From: Clostridiaceae bacterium
Lineage (GTDB): Bacteria > Bacillota > Clostridia > Oscillospirales > Acutalibacteraceae
DNA: 12,661 nt
NCBI GenBank assembly: GCA_016292575.1
Contig: JAEDIH010000046.1
Location: forward strand, 1 to 12,661
Direction: 5' to 3'
Every line of letters begins with the position of its first letter. Position 1 is the stretch's first letter. Under the pieces are notes generated by a model, which saw nothing but the letters and a program-made list of their open reading frames with translations, was not told the origin of the DNA and ran no database searches. This document shows positions 1 through 7,528 of this stretch, in pieces. The position numbers and the translations under genes are program-made.

Positions 1-7
1 GGTCAGA

Positions 8-1165
8 TTAAAGACCCATAGCCTCAAGCGCACCGGCGTGAACAATTTTTCCGTCGATCGTTGTGAGTGCAGATTTTATTATTGCATCATCCATATCAAG
101 AACGATCTTGCCGTCCTTTGTCATGAACTTAACAAGCTCAAGCATATTGTTTGCGAACATCCAGGTTGAGCTTGTGGGAAGTATGCCGGGAATATTCTTC
201 GAACCGATAATGGTAACGCCGTGCTTGACTTCTATATCGCCCTTGGGAGTAATTTCGCAGTTACCGCCCTGGTCAATTGAGATATCAACGATAACCGAAC
301 CGGGCTTCATGCTCTTGACCATTTCCTCGGTAATGAGGATAGGAGCAAGCTTTCCGGGAATAAGAGCCGAGCAGAAAACGATGTCCATTTCGGGAAGTAC
401 CTTTGCAAGGGTTTCTCTTTCGCCCTCAAGAACATCATCGGGAAGGCGAAGAGCATAGCCGCCCTCACCGACCGCAAGAGCCGGGTCAATTCCAAGGTCA
501 ATGATCTTTGCGCCGAGCGAAAGAGCGTTTTCCTGACCCATAGGTCTGATATCAGCGGCATGGATAACGCCGCCGAGACGTTTTCCGGTTGCAAGAGCCT
601 GCATTCCGGCAACGCCCGCGCCGAGAACAAGGATCTTTGCCGGCTTGATAACTCCGACCGCACATGCGGTCATCGGAATAAACCACGGAAGTCTGTCCGC
701 AGCCATAAGTATTCCCTTATAGCCGGCGCAGGTACTCATCGAGGTGAGTGCGTCCATTGACTGCGCCCTTGAAATACGGGGAATACCGTCAAGAGTTATC
801 GAAATAACGCCCTTTGCCGCAAGATTTTTAACCATCTGATGATTCACGGGTGAAGCGGGATGAATGAACGTGATGAGATACTGACCTGCGTGCATCATGT
901 CAACTTCATGCTTGCCCTTTGCGTCGTTAAACAGAGGCTCTTTAACCTTAAGAATAACTTCAGCCCGGTCATAAAGCTCTGCTACATCGGGAATTATCTT
1001 GGCTCCTGCGGCAGCATATTGCTCATCGGTGAAATGTGCGCCTGCGCCGGCATTTTTTTCAACAAGAACATCAGCGCCGAGAGCTACGTACGCTTTGACG
1101 GTGTCCGGAGTTGCCGCAACGCGGTCTTCTTCATGCATAATTTCTTTTGGAATTCCGATAATCAT
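8..1165 (-). CDS. pntA: NAD(P) transhydrogenase alpha subunit, soluble NAD-binding domain I
   Basis: This 385-residue protein matches the soluble dI subunit of proton-translocating transhydrogenase, which passes hydride between NAD(H) and NADP(H) at the cytoplasmic face of the membrane. It has the family N-terminus (IGIPKE..EDRVA), the RISRAQSMD loop at residues 130-138 whose Gln contacts the nicotinamide region, the nucleotide-binding GAGVAG at 182-187 followed by ADIRP at 204-208, the mobile-loop GGYA at 235-238, and SALIPGK..P.LITEEMV at 266-283. There are no membrane segments, so this is the split three-subunit form (385 residues is typical). The membrane subunits should lie just past the left edge, downstream on this strand, and cannot be seen. 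The related family is alanine dehydrogenase, but the RAQSMD loop favours transhydrogenase. The start has GGAGG ten bases upstream. Confidence 0.93.
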   Translation of the reverse strand: MIIGIPKEIMHEEDRVAATPDTVKAYVALGADVLVEKNAGAGAHFTDEQYAAAGAKIIPDVAELYDRAEVILKVKEPLFNDAKGKHEVDMMHAGQYLITFIHPASPVNHQMVKNLAAKGVISITLDGIPRISRAQSMDALTSMSTCAGYKGILMAADRLPWFIPMTACAVGVIKPAKILVLGAGVAGMQALATGKRLGGVIHAADIRPMGQENALSLGAKIIDLGIDPALAVGEGGYALRLPDDVLEGERETLAKVLPEMDIVFCSALIPGKLAPILITEEMVKSMKPGSVIVDISIDQGGNCEITPKGDIEVKHGVTIIGSKNIPGILPTSSTWMFANNMLELVKFMTKDGKIVLDMDDAIIKSALTTIDGKIVHAGALEAMGL

Positions 1166-1187
1166 TGGTAAAACGCCTCCATTTATT

Positions 1188-1215
1188 ATTATAAGACTAT
1201 TCCGGACAGTCGCAA
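1188..1215 (-). promoter_or_regulatory. Candidate promoter of pntA
   Basis: On the minus strand a perfect -10 TATAAT (1188-1193) lies 16 bp from a weak -35 TTGCGA (1210-1215). This would give a leader of about 20 bases before the pntA start. The -10 is convincing but the -35 matches consensus at only four of six positions. A 7-bp inverted repeat (CAATAAT/ATTATTG, 1213-1219 and 1231-1237) overlaps the -35 and could be an operator. Confidence 0.45.
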
Positions 1216-1237
1216 TAATGCCGAACGGAAATTATTG
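1213..1237. repeat. Inverted repeat at the pntA promoter, possible operator
   Basis: Arms CAATAAT (1213-1219) and ATTATTG (1231-1237) are separated by 11 bases that themselves contain CCG-AA-CGG. The left arm overlaps the proposed -35. It does not match the Rex or CcpA site forms I know, so the binding protein is unknown. Confidence 0.35.
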
Positions 1238-1336
1238 AAACCGCCTGCCTTATTAAATAAAATATAACACATCTCACAAGAGAATTCTACAAAAAATGTA
1301 ACAAAAATATTAATTTTTTAACAGTTTATTTGGCAG

Positions 1337-3265
1337 TTATTTCATCTTTCCGATAAATTCCACAAGGAATTTTAAGAACGGTTGGATGATATTATAGAGC
1401 ATTTCAAAAAATGTTTTGCTGCCTGTTTTGGTAAGAATATTATCACTGTTTTTGTCAAGGAGTTTATTAAAATCGCTGACAAGGTTTGCGGAAACATAAG
1501 GATTTTCCGCGTCATATTTCACTTTTTCGCCGTTCATTATGGTAAAGTTGAAGAGCCTTTCGCCAAGCGGCGTTGCGCTGCCTATGAGCGTATGGTCAAC
1601 AACAAGATCAAAATTTGCGAGCGAAAGCTCCGGAATTTTCCCTGTGAACTTAATCTCAACGCTCTCTCCGGGCTTGAGAACTTTTGTAAAGACCGAGTCC
1701 GAAAAGCCGAGGTCAACTCCGCGCGCCGAAACGGAAGCAAGCTTCATCTTGTATTTTTCCGAAAGGTTTTTGATGATTATCGCGGTATCCTTTGAGCAAA
1801 CGTAGCCCTCGGTGCTGTTGTTGAACATTGCATGAACCGAATGAGACTTGTTTGTTGTAGCATGGAACTGCGGATAAGCCGCCGACGAATGAACGTCCTT
1901 GATTTTTTCGGTAAGCAGCAGCGTTTTAAGAAGCTCTGCGGTATACGGATCTTTATAAATCATACCGTGGAAAAAGTTTTCAACAAACCATGTATGATTA
2001 GGAAGATACGATGTTGAAGCGTCAACCGTCATTGACGGCGAAACCTGATAAAAGCCTGTGTCAACCTTCTGGATATATCCGTCCGAAAAGCGCTTGCCCA
2101 AAGGTGCCGCCGTTGCTCCGGTTGAAGAATTGACGGTGATTATTCCGTCCGAGCTCTGGTTGAGACCTGTAACAATCCTGTTGTCATAGCCTGCAACGAT
2201 ATAAACATCGGTACCGGCAGCCTGAGCACGTCTGAAGCCGTTTGCAAAGTCCGGCATCACCTCATAGTGCATATAGTCGCTTTTTTTGATAAGCTCGGCA
2301 CTTGCTGCGGGGTCAAGGTTCTTCGCTTTCATTTCCTCGTAAAACTCGGTCGGGCAAAAATCCCAGATGCTGCCCCAATAGCCGAGGATCTGCCGCGCAT
2401 AAGGAGCAAGGGTGTTTAGAACCTCATCAAGAAAGCCGAGCTCGTTTGCACGGAGAAGCCAGTTGAAGTCTGTTTCAAACATCATTCCGTGCTCAACAAA
2501 GCGCATGAGACATTCCTCGTCAAATTCAATATTATCTGCAAGAAGATTGTAAGCAATGCCTGCTCCTCCGAGTGCCGGAACGGTCATTACGGCATTGTTG
2601 ACGTCACCCTTTTCGCCATAGAGAGTGAGATATGTACCGGTGACCTGACCGCCGTGGGAAACGGCAAAAATGTTGACCTTATCCTTTCCGGAATACGCTT
2701 TGACCGACTGAATGAATTCATCAAGCTGCTTTGCACAGAACACAGCACCCATTCTGAAATCACAGTTGAAATTATAAATATTCTCATCGCCTATATACTC
2801 GGCATACTCTCCCATAATCTCGGTTTCGTGCTGATATATAAGGTCGCCGTCATACTTTTCGAGCATTACGGCGCGATTGCTTTCCTCGGCGGTAACACAG
2901 TATCTCTGAAGCGGATAGACGCTTGAGCCGTCAGGATTGCACGCCATGTCGTAATACAGCTTTACAAACTCCTTGCCAACGGTTTTTCCGAGAGCCTTTC
3001 CGTTGCCGGTGGCAAGTGCTCCGATGTCTATGCCGACCTTAACAATATTTTTGAAAAGTGCGGCAATAATTTCGTTCATATCAACGCCCCAGACATGAAC
3101 CTTGTTTCCGTTTTCATCAATACGGTACTGAGCGGAGGAGCTATAGCCCGCAACAACAATGACCGGATAGCCGTTGTACTCGCTTTTGTCAAAGCCTGCC
3201 GACGCCACACAGACCGAAGAAAGCAGCAAAACAAAGCAAAGAAGTGCCGAAATAAATCTTTTCAT
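1337..3265 (-). CDS. Secreted alpha/beta-hydrolase, lipase-like
   Basis: This 642-residue exported protein starts with a classical signal peptide: MKR, a hydrophobic core, and an ASA|GFD signal peptidase I site near residue 23. There is no lipobox. The mature part opens with a strand and an oxyanion-type segment (YPVIVVAGYSSSAQ). A nucleophile elbow of the form AVSHGGQ puts the likely catalytic Ser near residue 202. A candidate Asp follows in VAGYDNR (about 360) and a candidate His in LPNHTWFVENFFHG (about 423 or 432). This layout resembles lipases of the LCAT/PGAP1-like group, but the triad is my inference and the substrate is unknown. Residues from about 480 to 590 look beta-rich (KPGESVEIKFTG) like an Ig-type module, and the end is an amphipathic aromatic helix. 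The frame stays open upstream to 3499, but ATG 3265 has GGGAGGA at the right spacing and begins the signal peptide. It has its own promoter. Confidence 0.8.
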   Translation of the reverse strand: MKRFISALLCFVLLLSSVCVASAGFDKSEYNGYPVIVVAGYSSSAQYRIDENGNKVHVWGVDMNEIIAALFKNIVKVGIDIGALATGNGKALGKTVGKEFVKLYYDMACNPDGSSVYPLQRYCVTAEESNRAVMLEKYDGDLIYQHETEIMGEYAEYIGDENIYNFNCDFRMGAVFCAKQLDEFIQSVKAYSGKDKVNIFAVSHGGQVTGTYLTLYGEKGDVNNAVMTVPALGGAGIAYNLLADNIEFDEECLMRFVEHGMMFETDFNWLLRANELGFLDEVLNTLAPYARQILGYWGSIWDFCPTEFYEEMKAKNLDPAASAELIKKSDYMHYEVMPDFANGFRRAQAAGTDVYIVAGYDNRIVTGLNQSSDGIITVNSSTGATAAPLGKRFSDGYIQKVDTGFYQVSPSMTVDASTSYLPNHTWFVENFFHGMIYKDPYTAELLKTLLLTEKIKDVHSSAAYPQFHATTNKSHSVHAMFNNSTEGYVCSKDTAIIIKNLSEKYKMKLASVSARGVDLGFSDSVFTKVLKPGESVEIKFTGKIPELSLANFDLVVDHTLIGSATPLGERLFNFTIMNGEKVKYDAENPYVSANLVSDFNKLLDKNSDNILTKTGSKTFFEMLYNIIQPFLKFLVEFIGKMK

Positions 3266-3278
3266 TGATAATCCTCCC

Positions 3279-3300
3279 AAAAAAGCGGTCTGAGCCGCTT
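3279..3300 (-). promoter_or_regulatory. Leader hairpin with U-run before the lipase-like gene
   Basis: On the minus strand AAGCGG, loop CTCAGA and CCGCTT form a perfect 6-bp hairpin followed at once by T residues and then the GGGAGGA ribosome binding site. It lies inside the predicted 43-base leader. It has the shape of a short intrinsic terminator or attenuator, or may simply protect the 5' end of the mRNA. Confidence 0.45.
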
Positions 3301-3314
3301 GATACTGACGTTTA

Positions 3315-3343
3315 ATTCTAACATTGGCAAAAAGCATTTTCAA
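3315..3343 (-). promoter_or_regulatory. Promoter of the lipase-like gene
   Basis: TTGAAA (3338-3343) and TAGAAT (3315-3320) on the minus strand are separated by exactly 17 bp and each differs from sigma-A consensus at one position. It sits just after the terminator of the pgcA unit, so the lipase-like gene is a separate transcription unit with a start near 3308. Confidence 0.7.
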
Positions 3344-3376
3344 GGAAAAACGATTAAATGATACGAAAAAATTTAT

Positions 3377-3411
3377 GCCGACCTTTTGGCGATTTTTAAC
3401 AAAAGGTCGGC
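3377..3411 (-). terminator. Intrinsic terminator of the pgcA unit
   Basis: A perfect 12-bp stem (3377-3388 with 3400-3411; GCCGACCTTTTG and its complement) encloses an 11-base loop. On the minus strand it is followed by ATAAATTTTTT. It lies 23 bases after the stop codon of the small membrane peptide gene, as expected for the end of that operon. Confidence 0.8.
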
Positions 3412-3434
3412 AGTTATATAATTTGTGTTGACTG

Positions 3435-3674
3435 TTACTTCTTCTTTTTAATCTTCGGCAGAATAAGACACGCGGCAATCGCCAGCACCGCCGCAGCAAT
3501 CAGGGCAATGGGAACGATTGTGTCCATATCGTTTTCACCTGTATTAGGAGTAACGGTTGTGCTTATTGCCGCAGCATCGGCGGCAAAAACCTGAATGAGG
3601 ACAGCAACTCCGCTCAGGAGCATAAGCGCCGCAAGAACAAGACAGATTACTTTAACCATTTTTTTCGGAAACAT
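3435..3674 (-). CDS. Miniature membrane peptide with sortase-type C-terminus
   Basis: This 79-residue protein has a positively charged start and long hydrophobic stretch (about residues 7-31) ending in A-x-A type sites (VFA, ADA). A short polar segment follows with TPNTGE at 42-47, then a second hydrophobic helix (about 53-72) and the tail KIKKKK. The order signal peptide, xPxTG, helix, basic tail is that of sortase substrates, and TPNTG resembles the (S/P)PxTG form known from Clostridia. If both processing steps took place, only about 10-15 residues would remain on the wall. It could therefore be a remnant of a larger surface protein, or simply a two-pass membrane peptide. It follows pgcA by 23 bases with AGGAAGG upstream of the ATG, so the two are probably co-transcribed. 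M6 is an alternative start. Function unknown. Confidence 0.7.
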   Translation of the reverse strand: MFPKKMVKVICLVLAALMLLSGVAVLIQVFAADAAAISTTVTPNTGENDMDTIVPIALIAAAVLAIAACLILPKIKKKK

Positions 3675-3697
3675 TATTGCTTACCTTCCTTTTGTTT

Positions 3698-5413
3698 TTA
3701 TTTCAGATACTGCTTCATGTCCTCGGAAAGCGAAGCAAAGATTTTTTCCGCTTCGTCCATTGTCTTTCCTCTTGCAGTGAAATATACCTTGATTTTCGGT
3801 TCGGTTCCGCTCGGACGGATAATAACTTTGTTGGCCTTTTCAAGCGCAAAGGAAAGTACATTTGACTTCGGCAGGTCAATCCTTGTGACAGAACCGGTTT
3901 TGCAGCAGAGCGTTTCGCTCTTTTTATAGTCCGAAGCCTCAAGAACTTTATAGCCGGCAACAGAGGAAGGTCTGTTGTTCCTGAGTTTTTCCATGATCTG
4001 TGCCATTTTTTCCATGCCAGTTTTGCCCTTGAATTCCAAGCTTTCAACACGATTGAGATAATAGCCGTGCTCCGAATAGATTTCCTGCATCTTTTCATAA
4101 AGGCTTATGCCCTTTTCCTTGTAGTAAGCGGCCATTTCACAGATAAGAGTTGAAGCAACAACCGCGTCCTTATCCCTTGCGTGAATTCCGGAAAGATAGC
4201 CATAGCTTTCCTCCATTCCGACAATAAAGCGGTCAGCTTCGCCCTTTGCTTCAAGCTCAGTGATGTATTCGCCGATATACTTGAAGCCTGTGAGCAGTTT
4301 TTTGACCGAAGCGCCGTACTTTTTGCAAACAACGTCAACAAGCTCCGTAGTTACAAAGGACTTGACAACAACCGCGTTTTTCGGCAGTGTTCCAAGCTCC
4401 TGCCTCCTTGAAAGGAGATATTCGGCAAGGAGTACGCCCACTTCATTGCCTGTCATGAGCTTGTATTCGCCGTTATGGAGCACAGCAATTCCGACTCTGT
4501 CACAGTCGGGATCGGTCGCAAGCAGAAGATCGGCCTTTTCCTGAGCGGTCATTTTGACGGCACATTCAAAAACCTGCTTGATCTCGGGATTGGGATAAGG
4601 ACAGGTCGGGAAGTTTCCGTCCGGGTTTTCCTGCTCTTTAACAACACTGACATTTCTGATTCCGATACGCTTGAGCATTGCACGCACATGCTTGTTTCCT
4701 GTTCCGTTGAGCGGAGTATAAATTACGCGAAGATCCGTTCTTGCCGTAATGTCCTTTGAAAGGCAGCATTTTTCAACGCAGTCATAAAACTTCTGAACAA
4801 TGTCGTCGCCGATATATTCAACAAGACCGCTTTCAACCGCTTTATCAAAATCCATTGACTTAACACCGGAGAACATATCGGTTTTCTGAATGAAATCGTA
4901 GGTCTTTGACGCCGCCTCGTCCGTCATCTGATATCCCTCGGGGTCATAGCACTTATAGCCGTTGTATTCTGCGGGATTATGACTCGCGGTAATGATTATT
5001 CCTCCCTTGCATTTAAGCTCCCTGACAGCGAAGGACAGCATCGGGGTAGGCACAAGCTCGGGATAGATATAAACCTTGATTCCGTTGCCGGCAAGCACGC
5101 CTGCGGCGCTTTTTGCAAAATCGGCTGACTTGATTCTTGAATCATATGCAATGGCAACCGACGGCGCATCATATTCACTGAGAAGATACGAAGCAAGACC
5201 CTGCGTTGCCTGATTTACGGTGTAAACATTCATTCTGTTCGTTCCGGCGCCGATAACACCGCGAAGTCCGGCGGTGCCGAACTCAAGGTTTCTGTAAAAT
5301 CTGTCATTAATCTCCTCTGCTTTTCCGTCTATTGAGGAAAGTTCCTTTTTTAGATCGGGATCTATGGCAGCCTTTTGGCACCAAAGTGAATACAGAGCAT
5401 TTATATCATTCAT
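3698..5413 (-). CDS. pgcA: Alpha-phosphoglucomutase / phosphomannomutase family
   Basis: This 571-residue alpha-D-phosphohexomutase interconverts hexose 1- and 6-phosphates in the cytoplasm. It supplies glucose 1-phosphate for UDP-glucose, glycogen and envelope polymers. Every family motif is present: FGTAGLRG near residue 46, the phosphoserine loop TASHNP at 142-147 (Ser144), the Mg-binding DPDCDR at 301-306, the sugar-specificity GMEES at 399-403, and the phosphate-binding RPSGTEPK at 533-540. Length and motif spacing match Bacillus PgcA (about 580 residues). This group acts mainly on glucose phosphate, often with some mannose phosphate activity, so the substrate is inferred. The ATG has GGAGG seven bases upstream. 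It is the first gene of its own unit, with a consensus-like promoter at 5447-5476. Confidence 0.95.
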   Translation of the reverse strand: MNDINALYSLWCQKAAIDPDLKKELSSIDGKAEEINDRFYRNLEFGTAGLRGVIGAGTNRMNVYTVNQATQGLASYLLSEYDAPSVAIAYDSRIKSADFAKSAAGVLAGNGIKVYIYPELVPTPMLSFAVRELKCKGGIIITASHNPAEYNGYKCYDPEGYQMTDEAASKTYDFIQKTDMFSGVKSMDFDKAVESGLVEYIGDDIVQKFYDCVEKCCLSKDITARTDLRVIYTPLNGTGNKHVRAMLKRIGIRNVSVVKEQENPDGNFPTCPYPNPEIKQVFECAVKMTAQEKADLLLATDPDCDRVGIAVLHNGEYKLMTGNEVGVLLAEYLLSRRQELGTLPKNAVVVKSFVTTELVDVVCKKYGASVKKLLTGFKYIGEYITELEAKGEADRFIVGMEESYGYLSGIHARDKDAVVASTLICEMAAYYKEKGISLYEKMQEIYSEHGYYLNRVESLEFKGKTGMEKMAQIMEKLRNNRPSSVAGYKVLEASDYKKSETLCCKTGSVTRIDLPKSNVLSFALEKANKVIIRPSGTEPKIKVYFTARGKTMDEAEKIFASLSEDMKQYLK

Positions 5414-5446
5414 AAAAAAACCTCCACCATGTTTACTTCAACGATT

Positions 5447-5476
5447 ATTTTAACACTCATCATAAAGATATGTCAA
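5447..5476 (-). promoter_or_regulatory. Promoter of pgcA
   Basis: On the minus strand a perfect -35 TTGACA (5471-5476) lies 18 bp from a -10 TAAAAT (5447-5452). It sits between the khpA terminator and the pgcA ribosome binding site and gives a leader of about 27 bases. Confidence 0.75.
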
Positions 5477-5492
5477 TAGCAACAATTTGTCG

Positions 5493-5529
5493 AAAAAGAG
5501 AAAAGGGAAACTGCAAAACGCAATTTCCC
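5493..5529 (-). terminator. Intrinsic terminator of the ylxM-ffh-rpsP-khpA operon
   Basis: On the minus strand GGGAAATTGC pairs with GCAGTTTCCC around the loop GTTTT (10 bp, one G-U wobble), followed by TTTTCTCTTTTT. Read on the plus strand the wobble becomes a C-A mismatch, which supports a minus-strand terminator. It begins 8 bases after the khpA stop. Confidence 0.85.
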
Positions 5530-5537
5530 GTATTCCG

Positions 5538-5771
5538 TCAATCAATTTCAACCATGATCTTCTGATCACTCCTGTTGGCGGTTGCACGCATAACAGTCCG
5601 GATAGCCTTTGCGATTCTGCCCTGCTTTCCGATAACTCTGCCCATATCGTCGGCAGCAACATGAAGGTGATAAACAATGACGCCTTCATCGTTGATATCG
5701 TCAACATCAACAGTTACCTTTTCCGGCTCGTCAACAAGACCGGCCGCGATTGTAATGAGTAACTCTTTCAA
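5538..5771 (-). CDS. khpA: KhpA, single KH-domain RNA-binding protein
   Basis: This 77-residue protein is one KH domain: the N-terminal KELLITIAAGLVDEPEKV typical of the YlqC/KhpA family, then beta strands, then the RNA-binding GxxG loop GKQG at 48-51 inside GRVIGKQGRIAKAIR. In Gram-positive bacteria KhpA works with KhpB as an RNA chaperone affecting cell division and envelope genes. The start is most likely TTG at 5769-5771: it matches the family N-terminus and has GGAGG 8 bases upstream. The in-frame TTG at 5786 overlaps that same GGAGG and is not credible. The gene follows rpsP by 17 bases, its usual place, and is the last gene before the terminator. Confidence 0.92.
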   Translation of the reverse strand: MKELLITIAAGLVDEPEKVTVDVDDINDEGVIVYHLHVAADDMGRVIGKQGRIAKAIRTVMRATANRSDQKIMVEID

Positions 5772-5788
5772 GGCGAGTACCTCCAAAC

Positions 5789-6034
5789 TTATTTAATGAT
5801 GTCGCACTTTTTAAGAAGAGCCTTAACGGTATCGGTAGGCTGAGCGCCGTTCGCAATCCACTTCTGTGCTTTTTCGCCGTCAATCTTAATTTCTGCCGGC
5901 TCCTTCATGGGGTTGTAATAACCGATTTCCTCAATGAAACGTCCGTCGCGGGGATATCTTGAATCCGCAACAACAACACGATAGAAAGGTGCCTTCTTTG
6001 CACCCATGCGGCGAAGTCTGATTTTAACTGCCAT
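5789..6034 (-). CDS. rpsP: 30S ribosomal protein S16
   Basis: This 81-residue protein carries the S16 signature at its N-terminus ([20 protein letters not shown]), followed by [21 protein letters not shown] and the C-terminal [13 protein letters not shown]16 binds 16S rRNA in the body of the small subunit and is needed for 30S assembly. The ATG at 6034 has GGAGGT seven bases upstream. An upstream in-frame TTG at 6049 lies before that site and is not used. It lies between ffh and khpA as in most Firmicutes, with a 98-base gap after ffh. Confidence 0.98.
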   Translation of the reverse strand: MAVKIRLRRMGAKKAPFYRVVVADSRYPRDGRFIEEIGYYNPMKEPAEIKIDGEKAQKWIANGAQPTDTVKALLKKCDIIK

Positions 6035-6132
6035 TTTTGTTACCTCCAAAAAATATATAAAATAATAATTTATTGAACACGCATTATATTTGGTTTTTAA
6101 GGCGTGTTGTTTACTGAAAATATGCTTTGCCC

Positions 6133-7509
6133 TTACATCGGGAAACCGGCAGGACCACCGGGACCGCCGTAGCCGTTCATGCCGGGCATATTCATCATTC
6201 TGCGGCGCATCTTTTTGCTTGTTTTGCCGTTGAACTGTTTGAACATTTTCTGCATCTGGCGGTATTGGGAAAGCAGACGGTTAACATCCTCAACCTGCAT
6301 TCCGCAGCCGGCCGCTATTCTGCGCTTTCTTGAGGGATTGATGATATCGGGCTTTGTTCTTTCGCCCGGAGTCATTGAAAGGATAATTGCCTGCATACGG
6401 TCAAACTGACGCTCGTCAACTTCAAAGTCGTCAATTTTTCTTCCCACGCCGGGTATCATTTTGAGAAGATCCTTGATTGAGCCCATCTTCCTCATCTGCT
6501 GAAGCTGATCAAGCAGATCGTTAAGGTCAAATTTGTTCTTGCGAAGCTTCTGTTCAAGCTCCCTTGCCTTTTTTTCGTCAAGCTCCTGTTCGGCTTTTTC
6601 AATCAGCGAAAGCATATCGCCCATACCGAGGATTCTTGAAGCCATTCTGTCCGGATGGAAAACGTCAAGGTCGCCGAGCTTTTCGCCCGTTCCGACAAAT
6701 TTAATCGGCTTGCCGGTTACCGCCCTTGCGGAGAGCGCCGCGCCGCCCCTTGTGTCGCCGTCAAGCTTTGTAAGGATAAGACCGTCGATACCGAGCGCCT
6801 CATTAAAGGACGTTGCAACATTCACGGCGTCCTGACCTGTCATTGAATCGACAACCAGAAGAATTTCATGGGGCTTGACCTCGCTTTTGATGTTTTTAAG
6901 CTCGTTCATAAGCTCCTCGTCAACGTGAAGACGACCTGCCGTATCAAGAAAAACATAATCATAGCCGTGATCCTTTGCAAGAACAACGGCATTTTTGGCA
7001 ATTTCAACAGGATTGCCCTGCCCCATTTCAAAGACGGGAACGCCTGCCTTTTCGCCGACAACCTGAAGCTGTTTGATTGCCGCCGGACGGTAAACGTCGC
7101 AGGCAACAAGCAGCGGTCTGTGACCCTGATTTTTGAGCATGAGCGCAAGCTTTGCGCTGTGAGTGGTTTTACCGGAGCCCTGAAGACCGCACATCATTAC
7201 GATTGTCGGCGGATGGTTCGCGGTATTGAGGCGAGCCTTTGTTCCGCCCATAAGGTTCGTCAGCTCTTCGTTAACAATCTTAATGACCATCTGCGAAGGC
7301 GTGAGACTTTCCATAACCTTTGCGCCGATGGCGCGTTCGGTAACGGTCTTTGTAAAATCTCTTGCAACTTTATAGTTAACGTCCGCCTCAAGCAAAGCAA
7401 GGCGAACTTCCCTCATGGCGTCTTTAACGTCGCTTTCGGTGAGCGAGCCCTTGCTTTTAAGCCGCTTGAACGCGGCTTCAAGTCGTTCGGAAAGACCTTC
7501 AAATGCCAT
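6133..7509 (-). CDS. ffh: Signal recognition particle GTPase Ffh
   Basis: This 458-residue protein is the SRP54 homologue. With 4.5S/6S RNA and FtsY it brings nascent membrane and secreted proteins to the translocon. It has the N-terminal helical bundle (1-90) and the G domain: P-loop GLQGSGKTT at 108-116, DVYRPAA at 138-144, DTAGR at 189-193, TKLD at 247-250 and GTGEK at 273-277. The methionine-rich M domain (about 325-435) contains the RNA-binding helix-turn-helix region [11 protein letters not shown]. The tail is Gly/Pro/Met-rich and ends GGPAGFPM. Length is normal. It begins 19 bases after ylxM with AAAGGA upstream of the ATG, so the two are translated from one transcript. Confidence 0.98.
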   Translation of the reverse strand: MAFEGLSERLEAAFKRLKSKGSLTESDVKDAMREVRLALLEADVNYKVARDFTKTVTERAIGAKVMESLTPSQMVIKIVNEELTNLMGGTKARLNTANHPPTIVMMCGLQGSGKTTHSAKLALMLKNQGHRPLLVACDVYRPAAIKQLQVVGEKAGVPVFEMGQGNPVEIAKNAVVLAKDHGYDYVFLDTAGRLHVDEELMNELKNIKSEVKPHEILLVVDSMTGQDAVNVATSFNEALGIDGLILTKLDGDTRGGAALSARAVTGKPIKFVGTGEKLGDLDVFHPDRMASRILGMGDMLSLIEKAEQELDEKKARELEQKLRKNKFDLNDLLDQLQQMRKMGSIKDLLKMIPGVGRKIDDFEVDERQFDRMQAIILSMTPGERTKPDIINPSRKRRIAAGCGMQVEDVNRLLSQYRQMQKMFKQFNGKTSKKMRRRMMNMPGMNGYGGPGGPAGFPM

Positions 7510-7528
7510 TGTATCAGTCCTTTTACTA

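Noticed and set aside
1240..1336. Possible terminator after the hydrolase gene
   Set aside because: The region is very AT-rich with only short AT-only stems; no GC-containing hairpin with a T run could be drawn, so the 3' end of this unit is unresolved.
1355..1372. Hairpin AAATTCC/GGAATTT near the 3' end of the hydrolase gene, similar in wording to the intergenic palindrome units
   Set aside because: It is inside coding sequence, has no T run and shares only a common 7-base word with the palindrome at 8010-8070; probably chance.
1385..1470. Dockerin- or EF-hand-like DKNSDN near the C-terminus of the hydrolase
   Set aside because: Only one partial Asp/Asn loop is present, with no second repeat and no following helix pattern of a dockerin.
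3266..3499. N-terminal extension of the hydrolase reading frame up to 3499
   Set aside because: The extension crosses the terminator at 3377-3411, the promoter at 3315-3343 and the 3' end of the small membrane peptide gene. The signal peptide and SD both place the start at 3265.
6076..6108. Hairpin AACACGC/GCGTGTT with TATAAT on the minus strand between ffh and rpsP, as terminator or rpsP promoter
   Set aside because: The loop is 19 bases, no good T run follows, and there is no -35 at a fitting distance from the TATAAT. Weak support for either role.
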